From Nitratireductor pacificus pht-3B (GTDB taxonomy: Bacteria > Pseudomonadota > Alphaproteobacteria > Rhizobiales > Rhizobiaceae): DNA of 64,000 nt. Positions 1 through 8,595 of this stretch are shown one piece after another; the first letter of the stretch is position 1; each line of letters begins with the position of its first letter. The notes under the pieces are model-generated. The model saw only the letters and a program-made list of their open reading frames with translations. It had not been told where the DNA came from and made no database searches. The position numbers and the translations under genes were made by a program. The stretch is taken from the NCBI RefSeq assembly GCF_000300335.1, contig NZ_AMRM01000020.1, positions 39,316 through 103,315 on the forward strand, in the 5' to 3' direction.

Positions 1-48
1 GATCGTGGCAAGCCGGCTCTCAACACTCTCGTTCGGGTTGCCGCTCAC
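1..48 (-). CDS. sctN: Start of next T3SS gene, probably the ATPase SctN (partial)
   Basis: The last 48 bases, read on the minus strand, open with GTG at 48 and run in frame off the window edge (VSGNPNES...). The GTG overlaps the TGA of the preceding sctL gene (GTGA), the usual sign of translational coupling. In rhizobial T3SS operons the gene after sctL/nolV is the secretion ATPase sctN (rhcN). The identity is inferred from gene order only, since 16 residues are too few for recognition. Confidence 0.45.
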   Translation of the reverse strand, partial: MSGNPNESVESRLATI

Positions 49-665
49 GCGTCGTCCTCCGCTTTTCCGGTGAAGGCTGCCTTGAGCGCGTCGAGTTGCG
101 TGTCAATGCTCGCATCGAGAACGGCGATATCCGTCGCAACGATGCAGGCTCCTTCGGCCAGCGTGCTGTCAAGCTGGAGCTCGACGGTCAATCCCAGCCC
201 GCCGCCCTCCATCATGATGTCCAGCTCGTCGCGCACTTCCTCCGCGACGTCCGGGTGAACGGTCACCCTTATGTACTTGCCGCGGCGGATCTCGGCGACG
301 GCCTGGCGCGCGGCCTTGGCGACAAGCAGGCCGACATCGAAGTCGCCGAGAACCCTGCGCACCACGTCCAGCGCCAGCCCGATCACCTCTTCCTGAAGCG
401 TGCCGAGATAGCGGTCGACCTTGATCGCCGTTTCAACGACGAGGGTCGCCGCTTCCTCCTCGCCTCTGGCCTTTCCGTCGGCATAGCCTCGCGCGCAGTC
501 GTCTGCGTATGCGCTTCGCGCATCCTGCCGCAGGCGCTCGCTCTCTTGCTGCGCCGCATGCAGAAGGGCGAAACCATCCTGCCACGCCTGTGCTTCCGCT
601 GCCGGAAGGATGCGGCCGGCCGGTCGCGTCGGCAAAGCGTCGACCATCGTCGTTTTCTGATCCAT
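45..665 (-). CDS. sctL: T3SS stator protein SctL (NolV/YscL family)
   Basis: This 206-aa protein has the layout of T3SS stator (peripheral stalk) proteins, which link the SctN ATPase to the cytoplasmic sorting platform. An N-terminal segment leads into a long charged, probably coiled, region with EEEAATLVVETAIKVDRYLG (residues about 70-90), followed by a C-terminal globular part with VTVHPDVAEEVRDEL, typical of the FliH/YscL/HrpE family. It lies 4 bp downstream of sctK, and its TGA overlaps the GTG of the next gene. Family assignment rests on sequence features plus position in a sctC1-I-J-K-L order. nolV is the traditional rhizobial name. Confidence 0.8.
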   Translation of the reverse strand: MDQKTTMVDALPTRPAGRILPAAEAQAWQDGFALLHAAQQESERLRQDARSAYADDCARGYADGKARGEEEAATLVVETAIKVDRYLGTLQEEVIGLALDVVRRVLGDFDVGLLVAKAARQAVAEIRRGKYIRVTVHPDVAEEVRDELDIMMEGGGLGLTVELQLDSTLAEGACIVATDIAVLDASIDTQLDALKAAFTGKAEDDA

Positions 666-669
666 CGCC

Positions 670-1293
670 TCACCCCACCGCCCGGCGAATGACGATCGGG
701 CCGGCCTCGGCGAAATCTCCGATCGGGTTCTCGACAGCCATTTCCTCCGGCTCCAGCCGAAGGCGGACGCGGGCGCCGACCGCTTGCGGTACCGCGCGAC
801 ACCAGGCCGCCAGGCAACGCCAGCCGTCGGCCGTCAGGCGATCTGGAAGTCCGTCCAGATCCTCGATTGGACGCACCGGTCCCGAAAGGTCGCGGTTGGC
901 CATCGCGAATCCGCTCAGGTCGGTGCCGAGCACCGCATTGAGGGCGGCCGCGTCGGCGCTCATGATGATGCCGGCAAAGCTGCCGGCCCACCGTATGGCG
1001 CCGGCGCGAAGCACGATGTCCTGCAATTCCTCGCGCGTCGCCAGGGCAACGCGCCTATCCTTCTCGTCGACCTGGCCGGCCGGGAAGGAGCGCGGGATGT
1101 CATAGTGGCTCAGAAGCAGAGTTGTGAGCCGCGGCCGAAGGCGCTCCGCCGCAAGCATGTCCGCGCAGGCCGCGATGCCGATCGCGCCGTCGAAACAGGC
1201 AGCCAGCCTTCCCGGCCGGGCATAGTCCGCCGGGTCGTCCATGAAGGATCGCCATTCTGCGGAATCCGGTGTTGTCGCGGATTCGGCCGGCAT
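670..1293 (-). CDS. sctK: T3SS sorting-platform protein SctK (NolU-like)
   Basis: Cytoplasmic protein of about 207 aa located exactly where sctK (nolU in rhizobia) is expected, between sctJ and sctL. The ATG at 1293 overlaps the sctJ stop (TGATG), so this start is preferred over the longer reading frame that begins inside sctJ. SctK proteins are poorly conserved accessory parts of the sorting platform that attach the SctQ pods to the SctD ring. The protein has no signal peptide or membrane segment and is rich in Ala, Arg and Leu. The call depends mostly on gene order; the length agrees with the family. Confidence 0.65.
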   Translation of the reverse strand: MPAESATTPDSAEWRSFMDDPADYARPGRLAACFDGAIGIAACADMLAAERLRPRLTTLLLSHYDIPRSFPAGQVDEKDRRVALATREELQDIVLRAGAIRWAGSFAGIIMSADAAALNAVLGTDLSGFAMANRDLSGPVRPIEDLDGLPDRLTADGWRCLAAWCRAVPQAVGARVRLRLEPEEMAVENPIGDFAEAGPIVIRRAVG

Positions 1294-2120
1294 CACAGCT
1301 TCTTCACGGGAAGCGACCCGTCGAGCGTGTAGGTGCCGCGCCGGCGGAAGCGCAGATAGGCGAGCCGGCCCCCCAATGCCAGGACGAGCCCGACAAGACC
1401 GAAAACGAGCCATGCGGCCGACGTCACGCTGTCGGGATGGAGCCAGAGGCCGAGAAAGCGCCTGAAAGGCGGCGCGGCGGCGGCATCTTCCGATGCCGTC
1501 GCGGCGACCGGCACCAGCACGACCGAAACATTGTCATAGGTCAGCCCGGAAATCCCGTTGGCGACCAGCATCTTCACCTGCGGAATGAGATCGGTCATCG
1601 CCGCGCTCTCGCGATGGCGGATGAAGACCGAAGCCGAGGAAGGCACCAGCCGCTGGCGAAGCGGATCGTTCTCCGGCAGCACCAGATGAACCCGCGCCGA
1701 CAGGACGCCGTCGATGTCGGAAATCGTCCGCGACAGCTCCTGGCTGAGACCGTAGATCATTGCCGCCCGTTCCTCGACCGGCGAGGAAACCAGGCCGTCG
1801 CGCTTGAACACCTCGCCCAGCGTGGCGAATTCCTGCCGGGGAAGGCCGTTCTCCTCCATGATGGCGACGGCCTCGGCAAAGCTGCCCTTCTGCACCGAAA
1901 CCGTCATCGTGCCGTCTTTCGCGAGCTGGCGCTGCGCGGGGATGCCCTGCCGCATCAGCACCGCCACGATCTCGTTTGCCTGGCGCTGGTCCAGGCCGGT
2001 GTAGAGCTCGACGGAGCAGCCCTGCAGGAGGAGCATACCGAAAAGGAACAGCGCGACGCGGCGACGCCGGACACAGCGGCGCCAAACCGGAAGCCAGGAC
2101 AACAAAGCTTTCACGTTCAC
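1293..2120 (-). CDS. sctJ: T3SS inner-membrane ring lipoprotein SctJ (NolT/RhcJ)
   Basis: This 275-aa protein belongs to the YscJ/PrgK/FliF ring-forming family. An N-terminal hydrophobic stretch ends in a lipobox LLLQGC (Cys at about residue 35). It is followed by the canonical start of the mature domain, VELYTGLDQRQANEIVAVLM, and a second ring-building domain with DGVLSARVHLVLPEND. A C-terminal transmembrane helix near residues 235-255 (SAAWLVFGLVGLVLALGG) is followed by a basic cytoplasmic tail. This is the complete expected architecture. It is 27 bp downstream of sctI and overlaps sctK. nolT/rhcJ are the rhizobial names. Confidence 0.95.
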   Translation of the reverse strand: MNVKALLSWLPVWRRCVRRRRVALFLFGMLLLQGCSVELYTGLDQRQANEIVAVLMRQGIPAQRQLAKDGTMTVSVQKGSFAEAVAIMEENGLPRQEFATLGEVFKRDGLVSSPVEERAAMIYGLSQELSRTISDIDGVLSARVHLVLPENDPLRQRLVPSSASVFIRHRESAAMTDLIPQVKMLVANGISGLTYDNVSVVLVPVAATASEDAAAAPPFRRFLGLWLHPDSVTSAAWLVFGLVGLVLALGGRLAYLRFRRRGTYTLDGSLPVKKL

Positions 2121-2147
2121 GAATGCACCATGGGATACCGCCGCCGA

Positions 2148-2801
2148 CTACTGCTGCTTGACCAGGCTGTTGACGGACGAGGTCGCGGCTCCGACGCTGT
2201 TGACCGCAAGCGATACCTTGAAGGCAGCCCATGTGACGCTCGTGTATTGCTGCAGCAACCTGTCGATCGACGTATCGTTGATGCCGGCCGGCTCGCCCGT
2301 CTTGCCGGAGCCGGCCTGCGCGACAGCGTCGGGCTCTGCGGCATCGGCGGCGGCCTCCTGCCCCGCGCCAAGGCCATCGATGGGCACTTGGCCGCTGGTG
2401 GCCATCACTCGCTGGAAATCCTCCACCGAGGCGCCGATCGACTGGAAGGCGCTTCCCATGATCCCATGCAGGTCCGTCATCGGCCCCGCGACCTTCTCGG
2501 CATCGATGAGATACTCGAAGAGCGCGCGCTCCACGGCCGGTTCGACCCGCTCGGAACTGCCGGGCATTCCCTTGTCGAAAGCTGCGGAAAGCGTCGTCCC
2601 GGTTCCAGCCTTCTCCTTGGCGGCGGCGGCGTCCGGTCCACGCCCCTCGCCTTTCCCGGCCTTCGATACGGAGGTTCTTTCCTCCGTGCGCGCAGCGACG
2701 CCGCTGCCGGCCTGGGCGACGGTGACGCCCGAAAGCTGTTGCGGAACCGACCCGGCGAGAAGGCTTGCGAGCTGGGCGGACCCGATGGGGGCGATTTCCA
2801 T
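2148..2801 (-). CDS. sctI: T3SS inner-rod protein SctI (NolB-like)
   Basis: Protein of about 217 aa, start taken at ATG 2801 (14 bp after the sctC1 stop). The long N-terminal part is low-complexity and Ala/Gly/Thr-rich. The C-terminal segment carries the recognisable inner-rod pattern: an amphipathic helix and the ending VNSVGAATSSVNSLVKQQ, similar to the KQQ ending of SctI proteins. In rhizobia nolB occupies this position between nolW and nolT and has been proposed as the rod component. The family is weakly conserved, so the call combines the C-terminal signature with gene order. A longer in-frame extension upstream runs through sctC1 and is not used. Confidence 0.7.
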   Translation of the reverse strand: MEIAPIGSAQLASLLAGSVPQQLSGVTVAQAGSGVAARTEERTSVSKAGKGEGRGPDAAAAKEKAGTGTTLSAAFDKGMPGSSERVEPAVERALFEYLIDAEKVAGPMTDLHGIMGSAFQSIGASVEDFQRVMATSGQVPIDGLGAGQEAAADAAEPDAVAQAGSGKTGEPAGINDTSIDRLLQQYTSVTWAAFKVSLAVNSVGAATSSVNSLVKQQ

Positions 2802-2815
2802 GATGACCGGCCTTT

Positions 2816-3415
2816 CTATTGTGCCTTGTCGTTTGTGAAACTCTGCGCTTCGGCGCTGCGGCCGCGGAACACGCGCACCGAGGTCGCTTTCCGTTCGCCA
2901 TCCACCGAGCGGTCCTGAGCCGTGTTGACGCCGAGCGTCTTCTGCACGAGGTCGACATAGGATGGGGGTCCAGAGACCGAGACGATGTTGTCGCTGCGCG
3001 AGAAGCGGATCGGGAAACGGACATCGGCGACCCCCAGCGCATCCAGGCGCTCGGCGGCGCCGGAGGCGGTGTTGGTACCCAGCCTGAAGACCTCGGTGCG
3101 GACTTCCGCCTCGGTCGCGACGTGAAGCACCGAGCCATCGAAATGCCACACCAGGCCGTAGCGCGTGCAAAGGTCATTGAGGAATTCGCGGGCGGTGGCC
3201 TGCGGCATGCCGGCACTGACGCGCCCGCGAATCTTGCCGCTGGCGCGAACGGGCACGCCGATGTTACGGCCGAACTCGGCCAGCACGTCATCAACAGCCT
3301 GATCGACGACGATGTATTTGTAGGGGCCCTCGGGCCAACGGGGCTCGGCCGCCATCGCGTCCAGGCTCACCGAACAGAGCAAGAGGCCGAGAACCTGGCA
3401 GATCAAGCGTGTCAT
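2816..3415 (-). CDS. nolW: Secretin N-terminal half SctC1 (NolW/RhcC1)
   Basis: This 199-aa exported protein has a signal peptide (MTRLICQVLGLLLCSVSLDAM, cleavage probably after AMA). It contains only the periplasmic N0/N1 domains of a T3SS secretin: KYIVVDQAVDDVLAEFGRNI matches N0 and DNIVSVSGPPSYVDLVQKTL matches the N1 ring-building motif. The beta-barrel that should follow in a full secretin (about 500-600 aa) is absent. Splitting SctC into a NolW piece and a separate RhcC2 barrel piece is a known hallmark of rhizobial T3SS. The second half is not in this window. It is the first gene of the visible operon. Confidence 0.9.
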   Translation of the reverse strand: MTRLICQVLGLLLCSVSLDAMAAEPRWPEGPYKYIVVDQAVDDVLAEFGRNIGVPVRASGKIRGRVSAGMPQATAREFLNDLCTRYGLVWHFDGSVLHVATEAEVRTEVFRLGTNTASGAAERLDALGVADVRFPIRFSRSDNIVSVSGPPSYVDLVQKTLGVNTAQDRSVDGERKATSVRVFRGRSAEAQSFTNDKAQ

Positions 3416-3748
3416 AGACCGTGGATCGTCTTTCCATCATCAGCGAGTTGCGCGTCGGTGAATCCCGGGCCCATCCGTCGGTCACGATGACCCGGAAATC
3501 CGGCAACGGGGCCCGAAGGAAGGCTCTCGAACACTAGGCCAGCGCTCCCGAGCCGGAAAATCCATTTGGATCACGCTTGCGCTACCCGGAGCGTGTGATC
3601 AATTCAGGGAGAACCACACTCAGAGGACCGCCGGGAACGCCCGTCACTGGCATACGACAAGCAACCGCAATACTTCGAGGCAATGGAAGTGCCGGGCGAA
3701 CTGGCCCGGCAAGAGGTATCTTCCATAAAGGTTCCAACCGGACGGTCG
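3416..3748. promoter_or_regulatory. T3SS operon upstream region with imperfect hairpin
   Basis: Non-coding stretch upstream of nolW, where the operon promoter should lie. An imperfect inverted repeat occurs at 3569-3600 (GATCACGCT ... AGCGTGTGATC, two-base bulge), which could be an operator or hairpin. I found no convincing tts box: the nearest resemblance is a TTCGAGAGC core on the minus strand around 3521-3532, which is too weak to call. No clear -35/-10 pair was recognised. Confidence 0.35.
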
Positions 3749-4003
3749 CTACTCGGCAGTGATCAATCGGCCCGAGCGTGTTTGTCCGCCTTCTGCCGGA
3801 TCATCCGGGTTGGTCGATATATAACTTTCAAGGCGATCCATGCGGGTGCCCGCCGGGTTCAGGCACTGCTCGGCCGCAATCCGTTCGAGCATGTGTCGGT
3901 GTAGATCCGTGAGATCGGGCTTGGGCGCCGGCATCTTTGTCATGCAAGCGCCGCATTGCTTCTGCGCCGGCTTGTGCGCGGTCTGGCTACCGGCTTTCGC
4001 CAT
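3749..4003 (-). CDS. Small hypothetical protein (uncertain)
   Basis: A possible 84-aa protein beginning MAKAGSQTAH, with CGACMTK and LTDLHRHMLERIAAEQC segments and a polar C-terminus. The open frame can be extended upstream to a TTG at 4111, but no start has a good ribosome binding site. There is no recognised domain, signal peptide or membrane helix. It lies between the T3SS operon and an L,D-transpeptidase, so it could be a T3SS-associated small protein or simply chance open frame in GC-rich DNA. I favour listing it with low confidence. Confidence 0.22.
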   Translation of the reverse strand: MAKAGSQTAHKPAQKQCGACMTKMPAPKPDLTDLHRHMLERIAAEQCLNPAGTRMDRLESYISTNPDDPAEGGQTRSGRLITAE

Positions 4004-4307
4004 TGCTTCGAAACCGCGCCCGGTGCCTGTCGAGTGATTGCCCGCGGAACCGGGTTTCGTTCGCTGGGCCGCGACGCCAAACCTTGCTCCATCCAATTGT
4101 ACGAGTGCCAAAGGTCATCTCCTCACTGCCAACGCATCGTTCTTCTCGACCATCGCGAAGGCCCCAGGGCACGCTCTCACCGAGAGCCAAGGCCCCACAA
4201 TAACCATTGAGATAATACGGTGCCCGGCGATCATCACAATTATTATGAGACTTTAACGGAATGTCACATAGGCCAGTCGATACCATCATGAGAAGTGAAG
4301 GAATTTT

Positions 4308-5063
4308 GTGATATGCCGTTCGAACCCATCGGCGAGATGCCCATCTGGATGCCCAATGCCGACAACCATACCGCTCCTGTCGCTCGCACTAGAATTCGCC
4401 CTCAAGGTGCGTGGCGACGTTCGCGCTGCTACGCCCGGCAAGTCCCTGTTGGCGCAGATCCTCCTCGCGACCGCCTGCCTTCTCGCTGCATCTGCGGCCG
4501 TCGCCGAAAGCCGCTACGATCCCAGAACCTGGAGTTTCGACCCGGCACGGGGCACCGTGATTTCCCCGTCGGAGCTTGAAGCATCCGCCCCGTCCCCGGA
4601 GAGGCGGCCGGCGGCTCGCCCACAACTCGTTTCCTTTCAGGATGCGCATCCCGCCGGCTCGATCGTCGTCCGTACGTCCGAGCGGTGGCTCTATCTCGTC
4701 CTGGGCGGCGGCAAGGCGCTCAGATATGCGGTGGGGGTGGGGCGCGAAGGGTTCGAGTGGTCCGGGAGCGACCGCATCTCGGCAAAGAAGGAATGGCCGG
4801 ACTGGAGGCCCCCCGCCGAGATGAGGAGGCGCGAGGCGGCCATGGGACGCCAGCTTCCGGCCCATGTCGCGGGCGGGCCTGACAACCCGCTGGGTGCGCG
4901 CGCGCTGTATATCGGCGACACGCTCTATCGCATCCACGGCACCAACCAGCCCTGGACCGTCGGCGAGGCGAATTCCTCCGGCTGTATCCGCATGACGAAC
5001 GACGATGTAATCGACCTCTACGGAAGGGTTTCCGTCGGCGCGCGGGTGACCGTCCAGGACTGA
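4308..5063 (+). CDS. Periplasmic L,D-transpeptidase (YkuD/ErfK family)
   Basis: This 251-aa protein has an N-terminal hydrophobic export signal (LLAQILLATACLLAASAAVA, about residues 47-66) and a C-terminal YkuD catalytic domain. The active-site signature is intact: HGTNQPW (His) followed by SSGCIRMTNDD, where the Cys is the acylated nucleophile. Such enzymes make or edit 3-3 crosslinks in peptidoglycan, or attach proteins to it. The start may be ATG 4308 or ATG 4356; the latter gives a more ordinary signal sequence. It stands alone beside the T3SS operon, so a role in fitting the secretion apparatus through the wall is possible but unproven. Confidence 0.88.
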   Translation: MICRSNPSARCPSGCPMPTTIPLLSLALEFALKVRGDVRAATPGKSLLAQILLATACLLAASAAVAESRYDPRTWSFDPARGTVISPSELEASAPSPERRPAARPQLVSFQDAHPAGSIVVRTSERWLYLVLGGGKALRYAVGVGREGFEWSGSDRISAKKEWPDWRPPAEMRRREAAMGRQLPAHVAGGPDNPLGARALYIGDTLYRIHGTNQPWTVGEANSSGCIRMTNDDVIDLYGRVSVGARVTVQD

Positions 5064-5214
5064 CCGCGGCGCGCCGGCGGCAGCAACAGAACCCCAAAAA
5101 TTCCCGCGGCGGCTCCTCACGCCCCTCTGGAGCGAAGACGCGCGCGCGGCCGGAAGATCTCGGTCGCGAGCGCCCGCCCCGCGTCGGGAGCCGAAATACG
5201 GCGCCCGCGCGTTG

Positions 5215-5260
5215 ATATTGTGACTATCTTGTGATCACATAGTATAGATATCACAAATCT
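5215..5260. promoter_or_regulatory. Operator-like TTGTGA repeats upstream of MFS gene
   Basis: The AT-richer patch before the MFS gene holds TTGTGAC at 5218-5224, TTGTGAT at 5229-5235 and the inverted ATCACAA at 5250-5256. TGTGATCACA at 5230-5239 is a perfect 10-bp palindrome. This arrangement resembles binding sites of GntR- or CRP-type dimers. The regulator is unknown. Confidence 0.4.
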
Positions 5261-5341
5261 GTAGCCGCCGACCGCTACTCTCCAGCATTCGAAAGAGCCG
5301 AGCACCGAATACAGCCAGAACATAGTCACAGGGAGGATCAC

Positions 5342-6586
5342 ATGTCCGCTTGCACCGTCGGAGGCAGCCCGGAGAGAACGGGCTGCGGCATGCAGTCAAG
5401 CCTTCTGACCGTCCTGTCGCTGTCGGCCGGCCTGACGGCCGCGTGCAGCTACTACAATCAATCCATGCTCGGCAACATTTCCGACGATTTCGGCCTGAGC
5501 GCATCCATCGTGGTTCTCGTTCCGGCACTGACGCAGCTCGGAAATGCCCTCGGGGTTCTGCTGATCGCACCGATGGGCGACAGCGTCGATCGCAAGAAGC
5601 TCCTGATCCTGACGATATCCTGCCTGGTCCTGGCGCTCACAATGGCGGCCGTCGCGCCCAGCTTTCATTGGCTTGCGGCCGCCAGTTTCCTGATCGGGCT
5701 CACCGCCTCGGTCCCGCAACAGCTTGTCCCGCTGTCCGTCCACCTGGCGTCCCCGCAGGCCAGGGGCAGGGTAACGGGCATCATGCTGAGCGGCATTCTG
5801 ATCGGGCTGCTCTTCTCACGCGCGATCAGCGGTTTCGTCGCCGATCACTGGAACTGGCGGGCGATGTTTCTGCTCGCCGCCATCTCCATCGCTGCCGTCA
5901 CCGCTCTTCTGGCCCGGCGCCTGCCGCGCACCGCCCCGGCCGGCCAGATCACATATGCGGAGCTGATCGGTTCGCTGCGCTCACTGATAGTCGCCCATCC
6001 GTGTCTGCTGCGCATCTCTTGCGCCCAGGCCCTCCTTTTCTCCGCCCTTCTCGGCTTCTGGTCCACATTGCCGCTGACCGTGCAGGACGGACCGGACGGG
6101 CTGAGCAGCGCCGGGATCGGCGCCATCGGCCTTGCCGGCATCGGGGGCGTGATCGCGGCATCCTACGCCGGCCGCTGCGCGGACAGATATGGCGCCGGCC
6201 GCATCGCCTCGAGCGGGCTTTTCATCGTGTTGTCCTCATTCGTCTTCCTTGCCTATTCCGGCACCGCGGTGTGGTCGATGGTCATCGGCCTGTTTCTAAT
6301 GGACGCCGGCGTTCAGGCGTCGCATGCCGCCAATCAATCCCGGGTCTGCGCGCTGGACCCCGCCGCCCGAAACCGGCTCAACACCGTATTCATGGCAAGC
6401 GTGCTCATCGGCGGGTCCCTCGGCGCGATTCTGGGCGGCATGGTATTCGCCTGGCTCGGCTGGCTGGGCGTGTGCGGGCTCGGCATGGCCGCCATAAGCC
6501 TGTCATACCTGCTGCTGCCCGGATCCGTTCCTCTTGCAGGCGAGCGCCAGCTCACGGTTCCGGCAAAAGCCGGAACCGGCGTGTGA
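5342..6586 (+). CDS. MFS transporter
   Basis: This 414-aa polytopic membrane protein has about 12 predicted hydrophobic helices. The loop between helices 2 and 3 carries the family motif as GDSVDRKKLLI (an RxGRR-like variant), and the duplicated loop in the second half reads GRCADRYGAGR. It begins with a good Shine-Dalgarno (GGGAGGA, about 5 bp before ATG 5342). The sequence resembles drug/metabolite exporters of the MFS (arabinose-efflux-like), but the substrate cannot be read from it. The nearest gene on either side is more than 270 bp away, so it is probably monocistronic, controlled from the TTGTGA repeat region upstream. Confidence 0.85.
   Translation: MSACTVGGSPERTGCGMQSSLLTVLSLSAGLTAACSYYNQSMLGNISDDFGLSASIVVLVPALTQLGNALGVLLIAPMGDSVDRKKLLILTISCLVLALTMAAVAPSFHWLAAASFLIGLTASVPQQLVPLSVHLASPQARGRVTGIMLSGILIGLLFSRAISGFVADHWNWRAMFLLAAISIAAVTALLARRLPRTAPAGQITYAELIGSLRSLIVAHPCLLRISCAQALLFSALLGFWSTLPLTVQDGPDGLSSAGIGAIGLAGIGGVIAASYAGRCADRYGAGRIASSGLFIVLSSFVFLAYSGTAVWSMVIGLFLMDAGVQASHAANQSRVCALDPAARNRLNTVFMASVLIGGSLGAILGGMVFAWLGWLGVCGLGMAAISLSYLLLPGSVPLAGERQLTVPAKAGTGV
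6555..6578. repeat. Perfect hairpin at 3' end of MFS gene
   Basis: CGGTTCCGGC, a four-base AAAA loop, then GCCGGAACCG: a 10-bp perfect stem overlapping the last codons of the MFS gene. There is no following T-run, so it is a poor intrinsic terminator. It could stabilise the mRNA end or be a repeat element. Confidence 0.5.
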
Positions 6587-7236
6587 TCCATCAGCGCTCC
6601 TGGCACTTACGCGACAGGTCGGAAATTGACCTTGGAGGTAATCGCCACCGCCGCAGCGCCTACCTATGGTATCGATGGGGCGGGGCTTTCATCATGAACC
6701 GTGATGATAATGGAGGTGTTGCGCGTTGATCCCGCAACAAGAATGCAGCCCTTGCGTGCCCGGCACCATTCTCATGAAACGATCGGCAGTGGAGAAACAC
6801 GCCTTTCCACTCGGACATGGCGAGGGTTCCGGTCGTTTCACGCGGCATCAGCACTGCAGGGTGCCCACCCTGCATGCCGGGGCATTCAGGCACAGAAACT
6901 CCGGCCGATCACAGCACTCATCGTAGCTTCCACCACTCTCTGACGGGAGCGTCCACCGGCAAGGCCTGCCCTTCATCCAGTCTCGGCGGATCTCTCAACG
7001 GAAAAGCTCAGGGGATGCGCACCGCTCGCCATGAGAGGCGGCCGTCTTGCTCCCTATCGAGATGATGTCAAACAGCCGACCGCCAAGCGCATTGAGCCAG
7101 AACATGTTGAATGATACGATGAAATCACAAGTTCAAGACATCAATTTTTCTGACCCGGCTCCAATTTTACATAAGTATAAATGGTAGCAACCGAGTTACG
7201 AAATTCAGTTTTCCTTAGGCCTTCAAGGAAACTTTG
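6587..7236. other. Non-coding stretch between MFS and MocR genes
   Basis: About 650 bp without a supportable gene; the short open frames here overlap one another on both strands and lack family features. It includes a perfect 8-bp hairpin at 6856-6873 (GCAGGGTG-CC-CACCCTGC). An AT-rich tract at about 7100-7220 immediately precedes the MocR gene and probably holds its promoter. Confidence 0.5.
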
Positions 7237-8595
7237 ATGTCGACATGGTTACCCGATCTGGACAATCGAAAAGGCGCGAGATACGTCGCATTGGCGGACG
7301 AGATTGGCAAGGCGATCCGCGATGGACGGCTGTCCGCCGGCGCTCGGCTGCCCACCCAACGAGAGCTGGCGCGCACCACCGGGCTGAACCTGACCACCGT
7401 CAATCGCGGCTATGCGCTCGCAACTCGCCGGGGACTGCTCAGCTCCGAAGTCGGCCGCGGGACCTTTGTACGCACCGTGGGAATTCCGTCGATGATCCAT
7501 TGGCCCAGGGGCGCCGACTTCTCGGGCATCGATCTGAGTGCCAATCTGCCGAGCGCATCGGGGACAGTTGACGACATTGCCTGGGCGATATCCTCCTTTG
7601 GCGCCGACTCCGCCAGCCGATTGCTGGGATATCAGCCCGCCCACGGGCTTGCCGAGCATCGAGCCGCGGCCGCGGACTGGCTTGGCCAGCTGGGCATGGC
7701 AGCACCCCCGGAGCAGGTGTTGACCGTATCCGGAGCGATGCATGGAATGTCGCTCAGCCTCATGGCGATCTGCCAACCCGGGGACCGCGTGCTGGTGGAG
7801 GAACTGACCTCGCCGGGGATCATAGCACTGTGCAGCGCATTGGGGCTCAACGTCGCCCAGGTGCCCCTTGATGCCGAGGGCGTGACGCCCCGCGGGCTCG
7901 AGCGCGCGCTCGACGCCGGTGCCGCCAAAGCCCTGATCGTCGTTCCCAACCTGCAGAACCCGACCCTTTCGATCATGCCGACCGAGCGACGCCTGGCGAT
8001 CGCCGAGGTGCTGAAACGGCGCCGGGTCCTGGCGGTCGAGAACGATGTTTATGGGCCTCTCGCCTTCGATCGGCCCGCTCCATTGGCAACCCTCGCACCG
8101 GGTTTGGTCTGTTACGTGACCAGTCTCTCCAAGTCTGCCGCTCCCGGCATGCGTATCGGTTGGCTGGTGCCGCCGCCGTCGCTCCTGCGCCGCACGATCG
8201 ACCGCCTTCAGGCAACCAACGGCTATACATCCCCCGTGCTTATGGAGATCGCCGCTTCATGGATCAGGAGCGGCCGCGCAAACGATATGGTCAGGATGCA
8301 ACGGGAGAAGGCCAGGCAACGACAAGCCCTGGCGATGCGCGTTCTACAAGGTCTTTCCGTTACGACGCAGCCGACGGCATTGCACATATGGCTCGAATTG
8401 CCGGAGCCGTGGCGCGCTGAGGAACTCGTTGCCTACGCCGGAGAACGCGATGTCGCAGTGATGCCCTCCGAAGCTTTCACGACCTCGCGACGCCAGCAGC
8501 GCGCCGCCATCCGGATCAGCCTGTGCAACGGTTCCATGGCCGATCTGGAGAACGGGCTGAAGAAGCTCCGCGCCATCCTGGACGGGCATCTCTGA
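7237..8595 (+). CDS. MocR/PdxR-type GntR regulator with aminotransferase domain
   Basis: This 452-aa protein joins a GntR winged-helix domain (residues about 10-75: ALADEIGKAIRDGRLSAGAR then LPTQRELARTTGLNLTTVNR) to a fold-type I PLP aminotransferase-like domain. The PLP lysine lies in TSLSKSAAPGMRIGW and a substrate-phosphate Asn in VVPNLQNPT. ATG 7237 is chosen because AAGGAA at 7225-7230 is correctly spaced. MocR regulators bind an amino acid-PLP adduct and control nearby transport or metabolic genes. The likely targets are the upstream MFS gene or itself, but no divergent partner is present. The effector is unknown. Confidence 0.9.
   Translation: MSTWLPDLDNRKGARYVALADEIGKAIRDGRLSAGARLPTQRELARTTGLNLTTVNRGYALATRRGLLSSEVGRGTFVRTVGIPSMIHWPRGADFSGIDLSANLPSASGTVDDIAWAISSFGADSASRLLGYQPAHGLAEHRAAAADWLGQLGMAAPPEQVLTVSGAMHGMSLSLMAICQPGDRVLVEELTSPGIIALCSALGLNVAQVPLDAEGVTPRGLERALDAGAAKALIVVPNLQNPTLSIMPTERRLAIAEVLKRRRVLAVENDVYGPLAFDRPAPLATLAPGLVCYVTSLSKSAAPGMRIGWLVPPPSLLRRTIDRLQATNGYTSPVLMEIAASWIRSGRANDMVRMQREKARQRQALAMRVLQGLSVTTQPTALHIWLELPEPWRAEELVAYAGERDVAVMPSEAFTTSRRQQRAAIRISLCNGSMADLENGLKKLRAILDGHL

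Noticed and set aside
1269..2918. 549-codon frame on the plus strand opposite the T3SS genes
   Set aside because: It is antisense to sctJ, sctI and sctC1, which have clear family signatures; composition is Arg/His/Pro-rich as expected of a shadow.
3521..3545. Possible tts box (TtsI site) upstream of nolW
   Set aside because: Only a short TTCGAGAGC-like core resembles the consensus; the rest does not fit.
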